Source: JAZKFT01 sp043760535 (GTDB lineage: Bacteria; Bacteroidota; Bacteroidia; Chitinophagales; Chitinophagaceae). From it: a stretch of 24,019 bases of DNA. Positions 15,699 to 23,299 of the stretch are shown here, piece after piece (the stretch's first letter is position 1; every line of letters begins with the position of its first letter). A program made the position numbers and the translations under genes. The notes under the pieces are model-generated. The model saw nothing but the letters and a program-made list of their open reading frames with translations. It was not told where the DNA came from and made no database searches. Where the stretch lies: positions 1-24,019 of the forward strand of contig JAYUOV010000315.1 in NCBI GenBank assembly GCA_043760535.1, in the 5' to 3' direction.

Positions 15699-16301
15699 TT
15701 AAAAAGCAAAGCACGGGCTTAGTTGCACAAAATTTATAAAATTTTCTTTCATATTATTTTCCACTGATTCCCATCTTTCGATGGGAATTTTTGTTCCCAG
15801 TTTTAAAAAGCCACATTTTTTTATGGTGGCAGCCACTTCCTGCTGGTTCATTTTGTTTAGGTGTACCATATTGTTTTCATCAAAATGATGTTCCCATTGG
15901 TCGGTGGACGTACACAAGTATATGTTACCTGATGCAGCTAGTTCTAATATTTTTATGGCTATACCAGCTGGTAGATACGCTCCTTTTAGTATAATAAACT
16001 GGCTAAAATGATTTCCCCACCAAAACATGGTGCGGATAGCGAAAATATTATTGCCCGAAAAAAATCTTGGGTAATCGAGCATAACCCATGGCAAACCTTG
16101 ATAATTTTCGCCTTTTGATATTTTGGGTGATATTCTTTTCACTTCTCTGGCAGTATCAAATGCTTCAATCTCATTGGCATACGCTTCTGATAACTGTCCA
16201 AAAAGCTGATAAACCTTGTTAATGACGCTATTCTTTGTTAAGAGAACTGCTGCATTGCAAGCCATAGCAAGTTCAGCAGCCGAAAGTTTTACTTTTGACA
16301 T
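15699..16301 (-). CDS. Hypothetical protein (200 aa)
   Basis: I do not recognise a family. The ATG frame is uninterrupted with normal codon use. It has a helical N-terminus (LSAAELAMACNAAVLLTKNSVINKVYQLFGQLSEAY), a central aromatic-rich stretch (WVMLDYPRFFSGNNIFAIRTMFWWGNHFSQF), and a C-terminal region EVAATIKKCGFLKLGTKIPI. It has no signal peptide and no clear transmembrane segment, so it is probably cytoplasmic. It is divergent from lptG, with a 71-base shared upstream region that holds one arm of an inverted repeat. Confidence 0.75.
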   Translation of the reverse strand: MSKVKLSAAELAMACNAAVLLTKNSVINKVYQLFGQLSEAYANEIEAFDTAREVKRISPKISKGENYQGLPWVMLDYPRFFSGNNIFAIRTMFWWGNHFSQFIILKGAYLPAGIAIKILELAASGNIYLCTSTDQWEHHFDENNMVHLNKMNQQEVAATIKKCGFLKLGTKIPIERWESVENNMKENFINFVQLSPCFAF

Positions 16302-16318
16302 CGGAATGTATAATTAAA

Positions 16319-16428
16319 GATTTACGGTTTACGATTTGTAATATTACAATTCTCAAACCATAATCTTTTTGTATGGCAATAGTTGTGCAAAAAGCAAATC
16401 GTAATTCTAAAATCGTAATTCGTAAATC
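16319..16428 (+). repeat. Long-armed inverted repeat spanning the lptG start
   Basis: Left arm 16319-16337 (GATTTACGGTTTACGATTT) and right arm 16410-16428 (AAATCGTAATTCGTAAATC) are complementary at 17 of 19 positions. Between them lie a perfect 14-bp palindrome TTGTAATATTACAA (16336-16349) and the ATG at 16373. The right arm is partly duplicated (AAATCGTAATTC at 16396-16407 and again at 16410-16421). Confidence 0.75.
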
Positions 16429-18064
16429 TGTACTGCTTTTGATAAAAAAATTAGACCTTCTCATTCTCCGTGCTTTCATTGGGCCATTTTTGGCCACATT
16501 TCTCATTGCCACATTTGTGTTGGTAATGCAGTTTTTTTGGCTGTATATAGATGATCTTATTGGCAAAGGAATAGGAATAGCCACCATTTTGCAGCTAGTA
16601 GCTTATGTGGCTGCATCTACAGTGCCAATGGCCTTGCCTATTGCCATTTTACTAGCTTCTATAATGACTTTTGGTAACCTAGGCGAAAGTTTTGAATTGG
16701 TGGCCATAAAGTCTGCTGGCATTCCTTTGCTTCGGTTTATGAGGCCGGTTTTGGTGGTAAGTATTGTTATTTCGGGCTTGGCATTTCTTTTTCACAATTA
16801 TATTATTCCTGTAGCTAATTTAAAACTGAATGCTTTAAAATATGATTTCACATTTTCCAAACCGGCATTCGATATTAAAGAGGGCATTTTTTACGATAAA
16901 ATAGATGGCTTTGTATTAAAAGTAGGCAGTAAGGATAAAGATGGCCCGGGCATTTACAACGTAATGATTTACGAAAAAGGCAATGCCGTGCAAGACAATC
17001 TTATCGCTAGTAAAAGCGGCATAATGAAGGTAACCGAAGACAAGCTCTCTCTGGAGTTTGTAATGAAAGATGGTACGCGTTACGAAGAAAGAGGGCTTAG
17101 AAACAGTACCAATACCGATTTTATTAGAATGGGTTTTGATGAATATAAAAAGGTACTGGATCTCAGTTCTTTTGCAGTACTTAAAACACCGGATAGCGTT
17201 TTTAAAGACAGCTATAAAATGCTCAGCATCCGGCAGCTTAACAAGTTTACCGACTCTATTGCCAACATGAAAAAAATGGCTGAAAGCCGTATTGATAAAG
17301 AGATTTTCATCAATTTTAATTTCTCAAAATACTACGATAGCGGCTGGGCAAAAAAAATAATGCCCTATAAACCGGCTATTGGAAACCTGGGCAAAGCCGC
17401 CACAGATAGTGTGGTAAAACTTGCCGGTACGTTGTACAAAAAAACCATTCTTGGTATGAATAAACCCATGCCCGATAGCATAAGAATACAGATTATAAAT
17501 ACTTACAACAATGTAGTAACACCTGTAAATGAAATAGTGCCCGACAGTGTAAGAACGCTGGTAATAGACCTCGTAAATGGCCATATATCAGTTGCCAAAA
17601 GCAATATGGATGTTTTGTACAGCGATTACATAGAAAGGTCTAAGATGCTACGGCTGCATAATATAGAATGGCACAGAAAGTTTGCATTATCGGCAGCCTG
17701 TATGGTGCTGTTTTTAATTGGTGCGCCACTTGGCTCCATCATTCGAAAAGGGGGCATTGGTACGCCTTTAATTTTTGCCATTATATTCTTTGTTCTTTTT
17801 CACCTAATGAACACTTTTGGAGAAAAATTTGTAAAAGAAGGAATTACTAATCCATTGCTTGGCATGTGGCTTGCTACATTTGTATTATTACCCGTTGGTT
17901 TTTTTCTTACCTACAAAGCCATGAGAGATTCGCAATTGTTTAACAAAGAATTTTATTTCCGCACTTATAAAAAGTTTGGGGTTTGGGTAAAAGAAAAATC
18001 AGCATCGGCTAATAAGCAGCACTTACTGCATGAAAATTATAAAAAAACAGCACATGAAAAGTAA
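16373..18064 (+). CDS. lptG: LptF/LptG family LPS-export permease
   Basis: Inner-membrane permease of the LptBFG exporter, which moves LPS toward the outer membrane. It has three N-terminal membrane segments (about 33-56, 70-96, 118-139), a long periplasmic jellyroll-type domain (about 150-430, with KVGSKDKDGPGIYNVMIYEKGN and LSLEFVMKDGTRYEE), and three C-terminal segments (about 450-470, 477-495, 507-527). The length of 563 is long for LptG (about 360) but normal for Bacteroidota forms, which have an enlarged central domain. The first 22 residues (to SVLL) are encoded by the inverted repeat. A TTG at 16439 would give MIKKLDLLILRAFIGPF, closer to the family's usual N-terminus, and may be the true start. 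Its 3' end overlaps the sod gene by 11 bases. Confidence 0.88.
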   Translation: MAIVVQKANRNSKIVIRKSVLLLIKKLDLLILRAFIGPFLATFLIATFVLVMQFFWLYIDDLIGKGIGIATILQLVAYVAASTVPMALPIAILLASIMTFGNLGESFELVAIKSAGIPLLRFMRPVLVVSIVISGLAFLFHNYIIPVANLKLNALKYDFTFSKPAFDIKEGIFYDKIDGFVLKVGSKDKDGPGIYNVMIYEKGNAVQDNLIASKSGIMKVTEDKLSLEFVMKDGTRYEERGLRNSTNTDFIRMGFDEYKKVLDLSSFAVLKTPDSVFKDSYKMLSIRQLNKFTDSIANMKKMAESRIDKEIFINFNFSKYYDSGWAKKIMPYKPAIGNLGKAATDSVVKLAGTLYKKTILGMNKPMPDSIRIQIINTYNNVVTPVNEIVPDSVRTLVIDLVNGHISVAKSNMDVLYSDYIERSKMLRLHNIEWHRKFALSAACMVLFLIGAPLGSIIRKGGIGTPLIFAIIFFVLFHLMNTFGEKFVKEGITNPLLGMWLATFVLLPVGFFLTYKAMRDSQLFNKEFYFRTYKKFGVWVKEKSASANKQHLLHENYKKTAHEK

Positions 18065-18824
18065 TCAGTATAACCGCAGAGCATTTCTTTTGAATGGTTC
18101 AAAAGCATCTCTTGCCGCAGGCATTGGGTTAAGCAGTGCAGGTAGTTTTATAGCAGGTTGTAGTTCATCTAAAAAAAATACGGCCAATAGTAATGCCAAT
18201 CTGTGGGCTCCGGGTTACTATCAGGCGCCACTTCCTTATGGTTGGGATGCACTTGAGCCGGTTATCGACAAGGAAACCATGAATATCCATTACACAAAAC
18301 ATGCGGCTACCTACACCAAAAATGTAAATGAAGCCGTAGCGGCAGAAAATGTGGAAATCAATATAACAAGCATTACGCAATTGCTTAGTTCTATAAGTAA
18401 ATACACACCCAAAATGCGGAACAATGCTGGCGGCCACTATAACCACGAACTGTTTTGGCAGTTAATGAAGCCCGGAGGCGAAAAAGCTCCCGACGGTACT
18501 TTGCTAAATGCCATCAATAAAGATTTTGGTTCTATGGATGCATTTAAAAAAGTATTTGAAGAAGCAGGAAAGGCCAGATTTGGCAGTGGTTGGGCATGGT
18601 TGATAAAAAATAAATCAGGCAAATTACAAGTAGTAAGTACGCCCAATCAGGATAATCCGCTGATGGATGTAGCAGAAATTAAAGGCACACCATTGCTTGC
18701 TATAGATGTGTGGGAACATGCCTACTACCTTAAATACCAAAACCGCCGTGCAGATTACCTTACCAACTGGTGGAAGGTAGTAAACTGGACGGTGGTAAAG
18801 TTTAGATTCGATGCGTTGAGCTGA
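18054..18824 (+). CDS. sodA: Mn-type superoxide dismutase, Tat-exported lipoprotein
   Basis: Dismutates superoxide. 256 residues from the ATG at 18054; a frame from 18030 adds eight residues. The N-terminus has a twin-arginine start (R8R9 in NRRAFLLNG), a hydrophobic stretch, and a lipobox IAGC with C36, followed by a Ser/Asn-rich linker. This predicts Tat export of a folded, metal-loaded enzyme and lipid anchoring. Metal ligands are H79, H131 (NHELFW), D218 and H222 (DVWEHAYY). The GGH at 126-128 and NQD at 198-200 (outer-sphere Gln) favour Mn over Fe. It overlaps the lptG stop by 11 bases, so translation is probably coupled. No terminator is obvious downstream. Confidence 0.92.
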   Translation: MKSNQYNRRAFLLNGSKASLAAGIGLSSAGSFIAGCSSSKKNTANSNANLWAPGYYQAPLPYGWDALEPVIDKETMNIHYTKHAATYTKNVNEAVAAENVEINITSITQLLSSISKYTPKMRNNAGGHYNHELFWQLMKPGGEKAPDGTLLNAINKDFGSMDAFKKVFEEAGKARFGSGWAWLIKNKSGKLQVVSTPNQDNPLMDVAEIKGTPLLAIDVWEHAYYLKYQNRRADYLTNWWKVVNWTVVKFRFDALS

Positions 18825-18910
18825 TGATAGTTCACTTGTTCCGGCAATTCACTTGCTCTAGGAGTTAACTTGTTCACCAGTTCACCGCTAAACTCAGAAA
18901 TTTTAACCTG

Positions 18911-19130
18911 TGTAGTTTTGATAGCATAGTCTTTCTTTTTTTTGCCTGCCCCTAAATATCGGTGGATTGTTTCGGTGGAACCCGGCGAAAGCCGTACTCT
19001 GATGGAGCGAAATTGGCGAACGTTTATAATCCCGTAGCATTTCGGTACTCTGTTCAACTGTGTGCTACTTTTGGGCTTTTTTAAACTACGAATAAAAGAC
19101 GGTTTCAGTTCTCAGGGTAAGCAGTTCTGA
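18911..19130 (+). repeat. Dispersed repeat, copy B
   Basis: Same strand as copy A and matching it block by block: TTTGCCTGCCCC, ATATCGGTGGATT, TTTCGGTGGAACCC, GCGAAAGCCGTACTCTGATG, AATTGGCGAACGTTT, AATCCCGTAGCATT, ACTACGAATAAAA, GGTTTCAGTT, CAGGGTAAGCAGTTCTGA. It lacks the roughly 70-bp insert of copy A. The 8-bp array starts at the very next base. With that array it accounts for nearly all of the gene-free stretch 18825-19312. Confidence 0.8.
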
Positions 19131-19306
19131 AACAAGTAAACAAGTAAACAAGTAAACAAGTAAACAAGTGAACAAGTAAACAAGTAAACAAGTAAACAAG
19201 TAAACAAGTAAACAAGTGAACAAGTAAACAAGTGAACAAGTAAACAAGTGAAAAAGTAAACAAGTGAACTAATGAACCAATCAACCAATCAACTAATCAA
19301 CCAATC
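19131..19306 (+). repeat. 22-unit 8-bp tandem array upstream of the EamA transporter
   Basis: The 8-bp period is exact throughout: units 1-17 are AACAAGTA or AACAAGTG (one is AAAAAGTA), unit 18 is AACTAATG, and units 19-22 are AACCAATC or AACTAATC. The array ends 6 bases before the TTG start of the next gene, so it replaces the normal 5' untranslated region. Confidence 0.95.
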
Positions 19307-19312
19307 AACAAA

Positions 19313-20221
19313 TTGCCTACTAAAAACGCCATACTGACCGGGTCTCTTTTTGCTACTGCGGCGGCTATAATATGGTCGGGGAATTTTGTGGTGGCAAGGG
19401 GCATAGCGAACGAAATACCACCATTTAGTTTGTCTTTTTACCGGTGGCTGATAGGCACTATTATTATTTTTCCATTTGCTTTTGCCCAATTAACAAAAGA
19501 AATGGGGATTGTAAAAATGCACTTGTTATACATTTTTTGTACGGGTTTCACAGGCGTTGCTTTGTTTAATACTTGCCTGTATGTGGCCGGTCATTATAGC
19601 GAGGCTATTAACCTAGCCTTGCTTGGTACAGCTACTTCGCCAGTAATTTCTGTAGTGCTGGCAAGGATTTTTTTAAAAGAAAAAATAACGCCATTACAAA
19701 TAATAGGTTTGCTTGTTTGTATTACTGGCATTCTTTTCCTGCTGTCGAAAGGCAGTTTAGATACCTTACTAACGTTCCGCGTTACACTGGGCGACCGATG
19801 GATATTATTGGCTGCTTTATCGTTTGCGGTGTACAATACATTGGTGCGTAAAAAGCCGGTGGGCATATCGCCAGTTCCATTTTTGTTTGTGGTATTTGCC
19901 GCAGGCACTTTATTATTAGCTCCCTTTTTTTTGTACGAAAAAAACCATTCGCCAGCCATACAATGGAATCCGCACCTGCTTGGGATTCTACTCTACATTG
20001 GCCTCGGGGCCTCTGTACTATCGTTCTTGTTTTGGAACAAGGCTGTGGCCTATCTCGGTTCGGCACGTACGTCGCTTTTTGGCTATCTAATACCCGTTTG
20101 TAGTAGTATAGAAGCCGTTTGGTTTTTAGGCGAAACCATTACCTGGATCCATTTTGTATGTGGTGCGTTGGTAATTGGTGGCCTGCTAATTGCCAATTTG
20201 GGGGTATTTAGGAAAAAGTAA
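19313..20221 (+). CDS. EamA/DMT-family transporter
   Basis: A 302-residue inner-membrane exporter of the drug/metabolite transporter superfamily; substrates vary (amino acids, metabolites) and cannot be read from sequence. Ten hydrophobic segments form two EamA repeats (about 8-138 and 155-295). Typical features are AAAIIWSGNFVVARG in the first segment, SEAINLALLGTATSPVISVVLARIFLKEKIT in repeat 1, and the matching ARTSLFGYLIPVCSSIEAVWFLGETIT in repeat 2. The only plausible start is TTG at 19313, directly after the 8-bp array; the frame upstream reads through the array to a stop at 19265 without an ATG. Confidence 0.9.
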   Translation: MPTKNAILTGSLFATAAAIIWSGNFVVARGIANEIPPFSLSFYRWLIGTIIIFPFAFAQLTKEMGIVKMHLLYIFCTGFTGVALFNTCLYVAGHYSEAINLALLGTATSPVISVVLARIFLKEKITPLQIIGLLVCITGILFLLSKGSLDTLLTFRVTLGDRWILLAALSFAVYNTLVRKKPVGISPVPFLFVVFAAGTLLLAPFFLYEKNHSPAIQWNPHLLGILLYIGLGASVLSFLFWNKAVAYLGSARTSLFGYLIPVCSSIEAVWFLGETITWIHFVCGALVIGGLLIANLGVFRKK

Positions 20222-20238
20222 TTTTTTTCATTGGGTAA

Positions 20239-20273
20239 ACCGTTGACCGTCGACCGTTAACAGTTAACCCAGT
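20239..20273 (+). repeat. 7-bp tandem array upstream of the DUF58 gene
   Basis: Five 7-bp units: ACCGTTG, ACCGTCG, ACCGTTA, ACAGTTA, ACCCAGT. They include the palindromes GTCGAC and GTTAAC. The array lies between the EamA stop (20221) and the DUF58 start. Confidence 0.7.
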
Positions 20274-20326
20274 CACTTTTATCTAGTATTAAATTTTCTT
20301 GCTTAATTTGAGCCAAATATTTTCTT

Positions 20327-21655
20327 TTGTCTAAATCATCTTTTTTGCTGCTTTCGGCTCGTTGGTTTTTTACACTTGGCGGGCTGATTGTTTTATTTAT
20401 TATCTGGTATTTTTTAGACTTACCCATTTTATTACCCAAAGTACTTTCGGGTTCCTTCTTTATTATTACACTGGCCGACATCCTCTTTTTGTTTCGGGGC
20501 AGTAACCCGGAGGCTAGCCGCACCATGAGCGACAGGTTTAGTAACAGCGACTGGAATTCCATACACATCTCTGTTACAAACTATTTCCGTTTTTCGGTAA
20601 CCATACATGTTATAGACGAATTGCCGGTACAATTTCAGATACGCAACCATCAAAAAAGCATTCGCTTAAAAGGCGGCGAAACCAGCACTTTCGATTATAA
20701 ACTGAGGCCAGTGGAAAGGGGAGAATACGAGTTTGGAAACCTTATCCTAATGGTAACATCGGGGCTTGGGCTTGTGGTAAAAAAGGTAACATCGGGCCAG
20801 GAGGCAACGGTGGCCGTGTACCCTTCGTATGTGCAAATGCGTAAATACGAACTGTTTGCACAAAGCGCTTACAGTAACGAGTTTGGCAATAAACGAATTC
20901 GCAAGATTGGCCACAGCATGGAGTTTGAGCAAATTAAAGAATATGTAACCGGCGACGATGTACGCACTATTAACTGGAAAGCCACAGCCCGCCGTGGTAA
21001 TTTGATGGTAAATCATTACACCGATGAACGCAGCCAGCAGGTGTATTGCATTATAGACAAAGGCAGGCTGATGAAAATGCCTTTTGAAAAACTTACCCTA
21101 CTGGATTATGCCATTAATGCCACATTAGTACTAAGTAATATATGCCTGCATAAGCAGGATAAAATTGGCCTTATTACTTTTTCTAACAAACTTGGTTCTT
21201 TACTGGTAGCCGATAAAAAACCTATACAGCTTGATAATATATTACAAGTATTGTACAAGCAGCAAACTCAGTTTTTAGAAAGCGATTATGAAAAACTTTA
21301 TTTGCAGGTTCGCAGCCAGATAAAGCAACGAAGCCTGTTGGTGCTGTTTACTAATTTTGAATCGGTAAGCGGATTAAGAAGGCAATTGCCTTACCTTAAA
21401 AAAATTTCCGGACACCATTTGTTGCTCGTTGTATTTTTCGAAAATACCGAATTAAAAACCCTGAGCGAACAGCCGGTAAATAATATAGAAAGCCTGTACA
21501 CTAAAACTATTGCCGAAAAATTTGGTTTTGAGAAAAAGATGATTGTAAAAGAATTGTCGAATCATGGTATCGTTAGCATTCTTACAACGCCCAAGCAGCT
21601 TACCATTAACACTGTAAACAAATATCTGGAGCTGAAAGCAAGGCAGGTCATTTAA
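20327..21655 (+). CDS. DUF58 domain protein (von Willebrand A-like)
   Basis: 442 residues. Two N-terminal membrane helices (about 12-30 and 36-56) are followed by a soluble part. The DUF58 signature EFEQIKEYVTGDDVRTINWK and ARRGNLMVNHY lies near 200-233, followed by a VWA-like fold starting at VYCIIDKGRLM; the strict DxSxS metal-site motif appears degenerate (DKGRL). DUF58 proteins usually sit beside a MoxR AAA ATPase and other VWA proteins and are thought to help assemble envelope complexes. Here there is no moxR neighbour. The start is TTG at 20327 (MSKSSFLLLSARWFF); no in-frame ATG exists back to the stop at 20309. Confidence 0.9.
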   Translation: MSKSSFLLLSARWFFTLGGLIVLFIIWYFLDLPILLPKVLSGSFFIITLADILFLFRGSNPEASRTMSDRFSNSDWNSIHISVTNYFRFSVTIHVIDELPVQFQIRNHQKSIRLKGGETSTFDYKLRPVERGEYEFGNLILMVTSGLGLVVKKVTSGQEATVAVYPSYVQMRKYELFAQSAYSNEFGNKRIRKIGHSMEFEQIKEYVTGDDVRTINWKATARRGNLMVNHYTDERSQQVYCIIDKGRLMKMPFEKLTLLDYAINATLVLSNICLHKQDKIGLITFSNKLGSLLVADKKPIQLDNILQVLYKQQTQFLESDYEKLYLQVRSQIKQRSLLVLFTNFESVSGLRRQLPYLKKISGHHLLLVVFFENTELKTLSEQPVNNIESLYTKTIAEKFGFEKKMIVKELSNHGIVSILTTPKQLTINTVNKYLELKARQVI

Positions 21656-21692
21656 TATAGCATCTACACTGCTCAAGGTTTTAATGAGTGCA

Positions 21693-21872
21693 TTCAGAAC
21701 TCCTTATCCTGCAAACTGAAATCGCTTTTTATTCGCAATCTAAAAGCCCATTTGTAGCAGCCAGTTTAACGGAGTCCCGTAATGCTTCGGGGTTCAAAAC
21801 GTTCGCCAATGGCACTCCATCAGGGTAGGGCTTTCGCTGGGTAAAAAAAACTAAGCAATCAAAAACTGCAAA
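21693..21872 (-). repeat. Dispersed repeat, copy C (inverted)
   Basis: Read on the minus strand it gives ACCCAGCGAAAGCC, CCTGATGGAGTG, CATTGGCGAACGTTTTG, GAAGCATTACGGGACTCCG, TGGGCTTTTAGATTGCGAA, TTTCAGTTTGCAGG and GTAAGGAGTTCTGA-type blocks in the same order as copies A and B. It lacks the copy A insert, the TTTGCCTGCCCC/ATCGGTGG part and any 8-bp array. It lies between convergent genes. Confidence 0.8.
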
Positions 21873-21897
21873 GAGAGAGGAGTTCTAAGCCTCAACA

Positions 21898-22791
21898 CTA
21901 TATCTGCAATCTTACTTTAAACAACGAACTTTCTCCATTATCATTATCACTCACCAAATGGGCGGTTAGTATATTGTCTTCCACCTTTTCAAAGCAGAGG
22001 GATTCTATTTTTTGGGTTTTAAAAACGGTATCCGTTGCTGCCAGGTTTAGTAAGGCATCTGGTGTTATGGTACTATTTTGCAGCTTTGCTGAAATGCTTT
22101 TAATGTAGCCGATATAACTATCGCCAATGCCTCCATCATCATAAGCATTAGCCGTAAGCTCTATGGATGCCGTAAAGAACAGCATATCACCTGCTGGCTC
22201 ATAGCTCAAAGAAGAAATGCCGATGGGATAATCCTGTTGTGGCAGCACTACTTTTATAATTCGGATGGGGGCTGTTTTTTGATGCTCAAAAAAATCGGTA
22301 TCGGTTACAAACAATAAATTGTCGGGGTTGGTTTTATTGCCACGATTGCTCATTAGTAGCAGATTACCAATAGCTGCTGACCCTTCTATATTTACTTCGG
22401 CCACGTCCATGTCTTTTAGCCTGTCGGTAAATTCGTCGGTATCAAAAGTTACAAATGGCGTATCGGCTTTGGGAGGTAATGCAAAAAGAAATGCCCTTTC
22501 TCTCTGGCTTTTAGATGCAGACCCAAGTGCCAATAAATGATAGTTTTTTTTATAAGTGATAATGGCCGATGCTTCAATATCTGCTTTTATCTTTTTCTCT
22601 ATCCGCTTCTCCGTTCCGGGAAACATGGAGATGTAAGAAACTGGCTTGTACGCATTATCCATAATGTGCAGGTGTCGGGCGTCATCGCCCAGCAGGTAAA
22701 TGTTGCCATTAAAAAATTCCATGGCAGAGCCACTGGGAAAATCTTGCAGTACTACTACTTTTTCTACGGTTATTTGGAGTGGTGCATTCAT
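21898..22791 (-). CDS. DUF6929-like protein of unknown function
   Basis: 297 residues from the ATG at 22791 (MNAPLQITVEKVVVLQDFPSGSAMEF), one base after the purE stop; a longer frame to 22824 would overlap purE. The sequence is a run of short beta strands with FFNGNIYLLGDD, NYHLLALGSASK, GNLLLMSNRGNK and KIESLCFEKVEDNILTAHLVSDND, suggesting a beta-propeller. This agrees with what I recall of DUF6929, though I cannot check it. There is no signal peptide in the short form. The tight spacing implies co-translation with purE; a functional link to purine synthesis is not evident. Confidence 0.75.
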   Translation of the reverse strand: MNAPLQITVEKVVVLQDFPSGSAMEFFNGNIYLLGDDARHLHIMDNAYKPVSYISMFPGTEKRIEKKIKADIEASAIITYKKNYHLLALGSASKSQRERAFLFALPPKADTPFVTFDTDEFTDRLKDMDVAEVNIEGSAAIGNLLLMSNRGNKTNPDNLLFVTDTDFFEHQKTAPIRIIKVVLPQQDYPIGISSLSYEPAGDMLFFTASIELTANAYDDGGIGDSYIGYIKSISAKLQNSTITPDALLNLAATDTVFKTQKIESLCFEKVEDNILTAHLVSDNDNGESSLFKVRLQI

Positions 22792-22792
22792 A

Positions 22793-23299
22793 TTATTGGT
22801 CAAAATTATTAGGCCATCCGGCATCTTTTACCTGTTGTATTTTTTCTTCTACAGATGCTAGTAGGCCAGCTTTGTAAATGGTTATTTTTTTGGCTACTGC
22901 ATCATCAAAAGTGCCAATAATCTGTGCTGCTAAAATGCCGGCATTCTTAGCTGCATTGAGAGCCACGGTGGCTACCGGTACGCCATTGGGCATTTGCAAA
23001 ATAGATAAAACAGAATCCCAGCCATCAATAGAGTTAGATGATTTTATAGGTACACCTATTACAGGTAGCGTAGTAATACTGGCTACTATACCGGGTAAAT
23101 GTGCGGCACCGCCAGCACCCGCTATAATCACTTTCAGGCCACGGCCAAGTGCTGTTTCGGCATATTGCACCATACGGTGCGGTGTGCGGTGGGCACTTAC
23201 AATAGTGAGTTCGTATGCCACACCGAGCTCTTTTAGTACATCCGCTGCCTGTTGCATTATTGGCAGGTCGCTATCGCTGCCCATGATGATTCCTATCAT
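22793..23299 (-). CDS. purE: N5-carboxyaminoimidazole ribonucleotide mutase
   Basis: Converts N5-CAIR to CAIR in de novo purine synthesis (cytoplasm, octamer). It is 168 residues, full length. Seen: GSDSDLP (8-14), SAHRTPH with the catalytic histidine (about 35-41), AGAGGAAHLPG (60-70) and GVPIKSS (82-88). The start ATG at 23299 overlaps the stop of the upstream PIN-domain frame as ATGA, and its stop is one base from the next gene's ATG, so it sits in the middle of a minus-strand operon. The usual partner purK is not in the window. Confidence 0.97.
   Translation of the reverse strand: MIGIIMGSDSDLPIMQQAADVLKELGVAYELTIVSAHRTPHRMVQYAETALGRGLKVIIAGAGGAAHLPGIVASITTLPVIGVPIKSSNSIDGWDSVLSILQMPNGVPVATVALNAAKNAGILAAQIIGTFDDAVAKKITIYKAGLLASVEEKIQQVKDAGWPNNFDQ

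Noticed and set aside
19131..19306. CRISPR array
   Set aside because: The unit is 8 bp with no spacers and no cas genes nearby; it is a simple tandem repeat.
22792..22824. Longer start for the DUF6929-like gene
   Set aside because: It would overlap purE by over 30 bases, while ATG 22791 is one base past the purE stop and gives a natural N-terminus.
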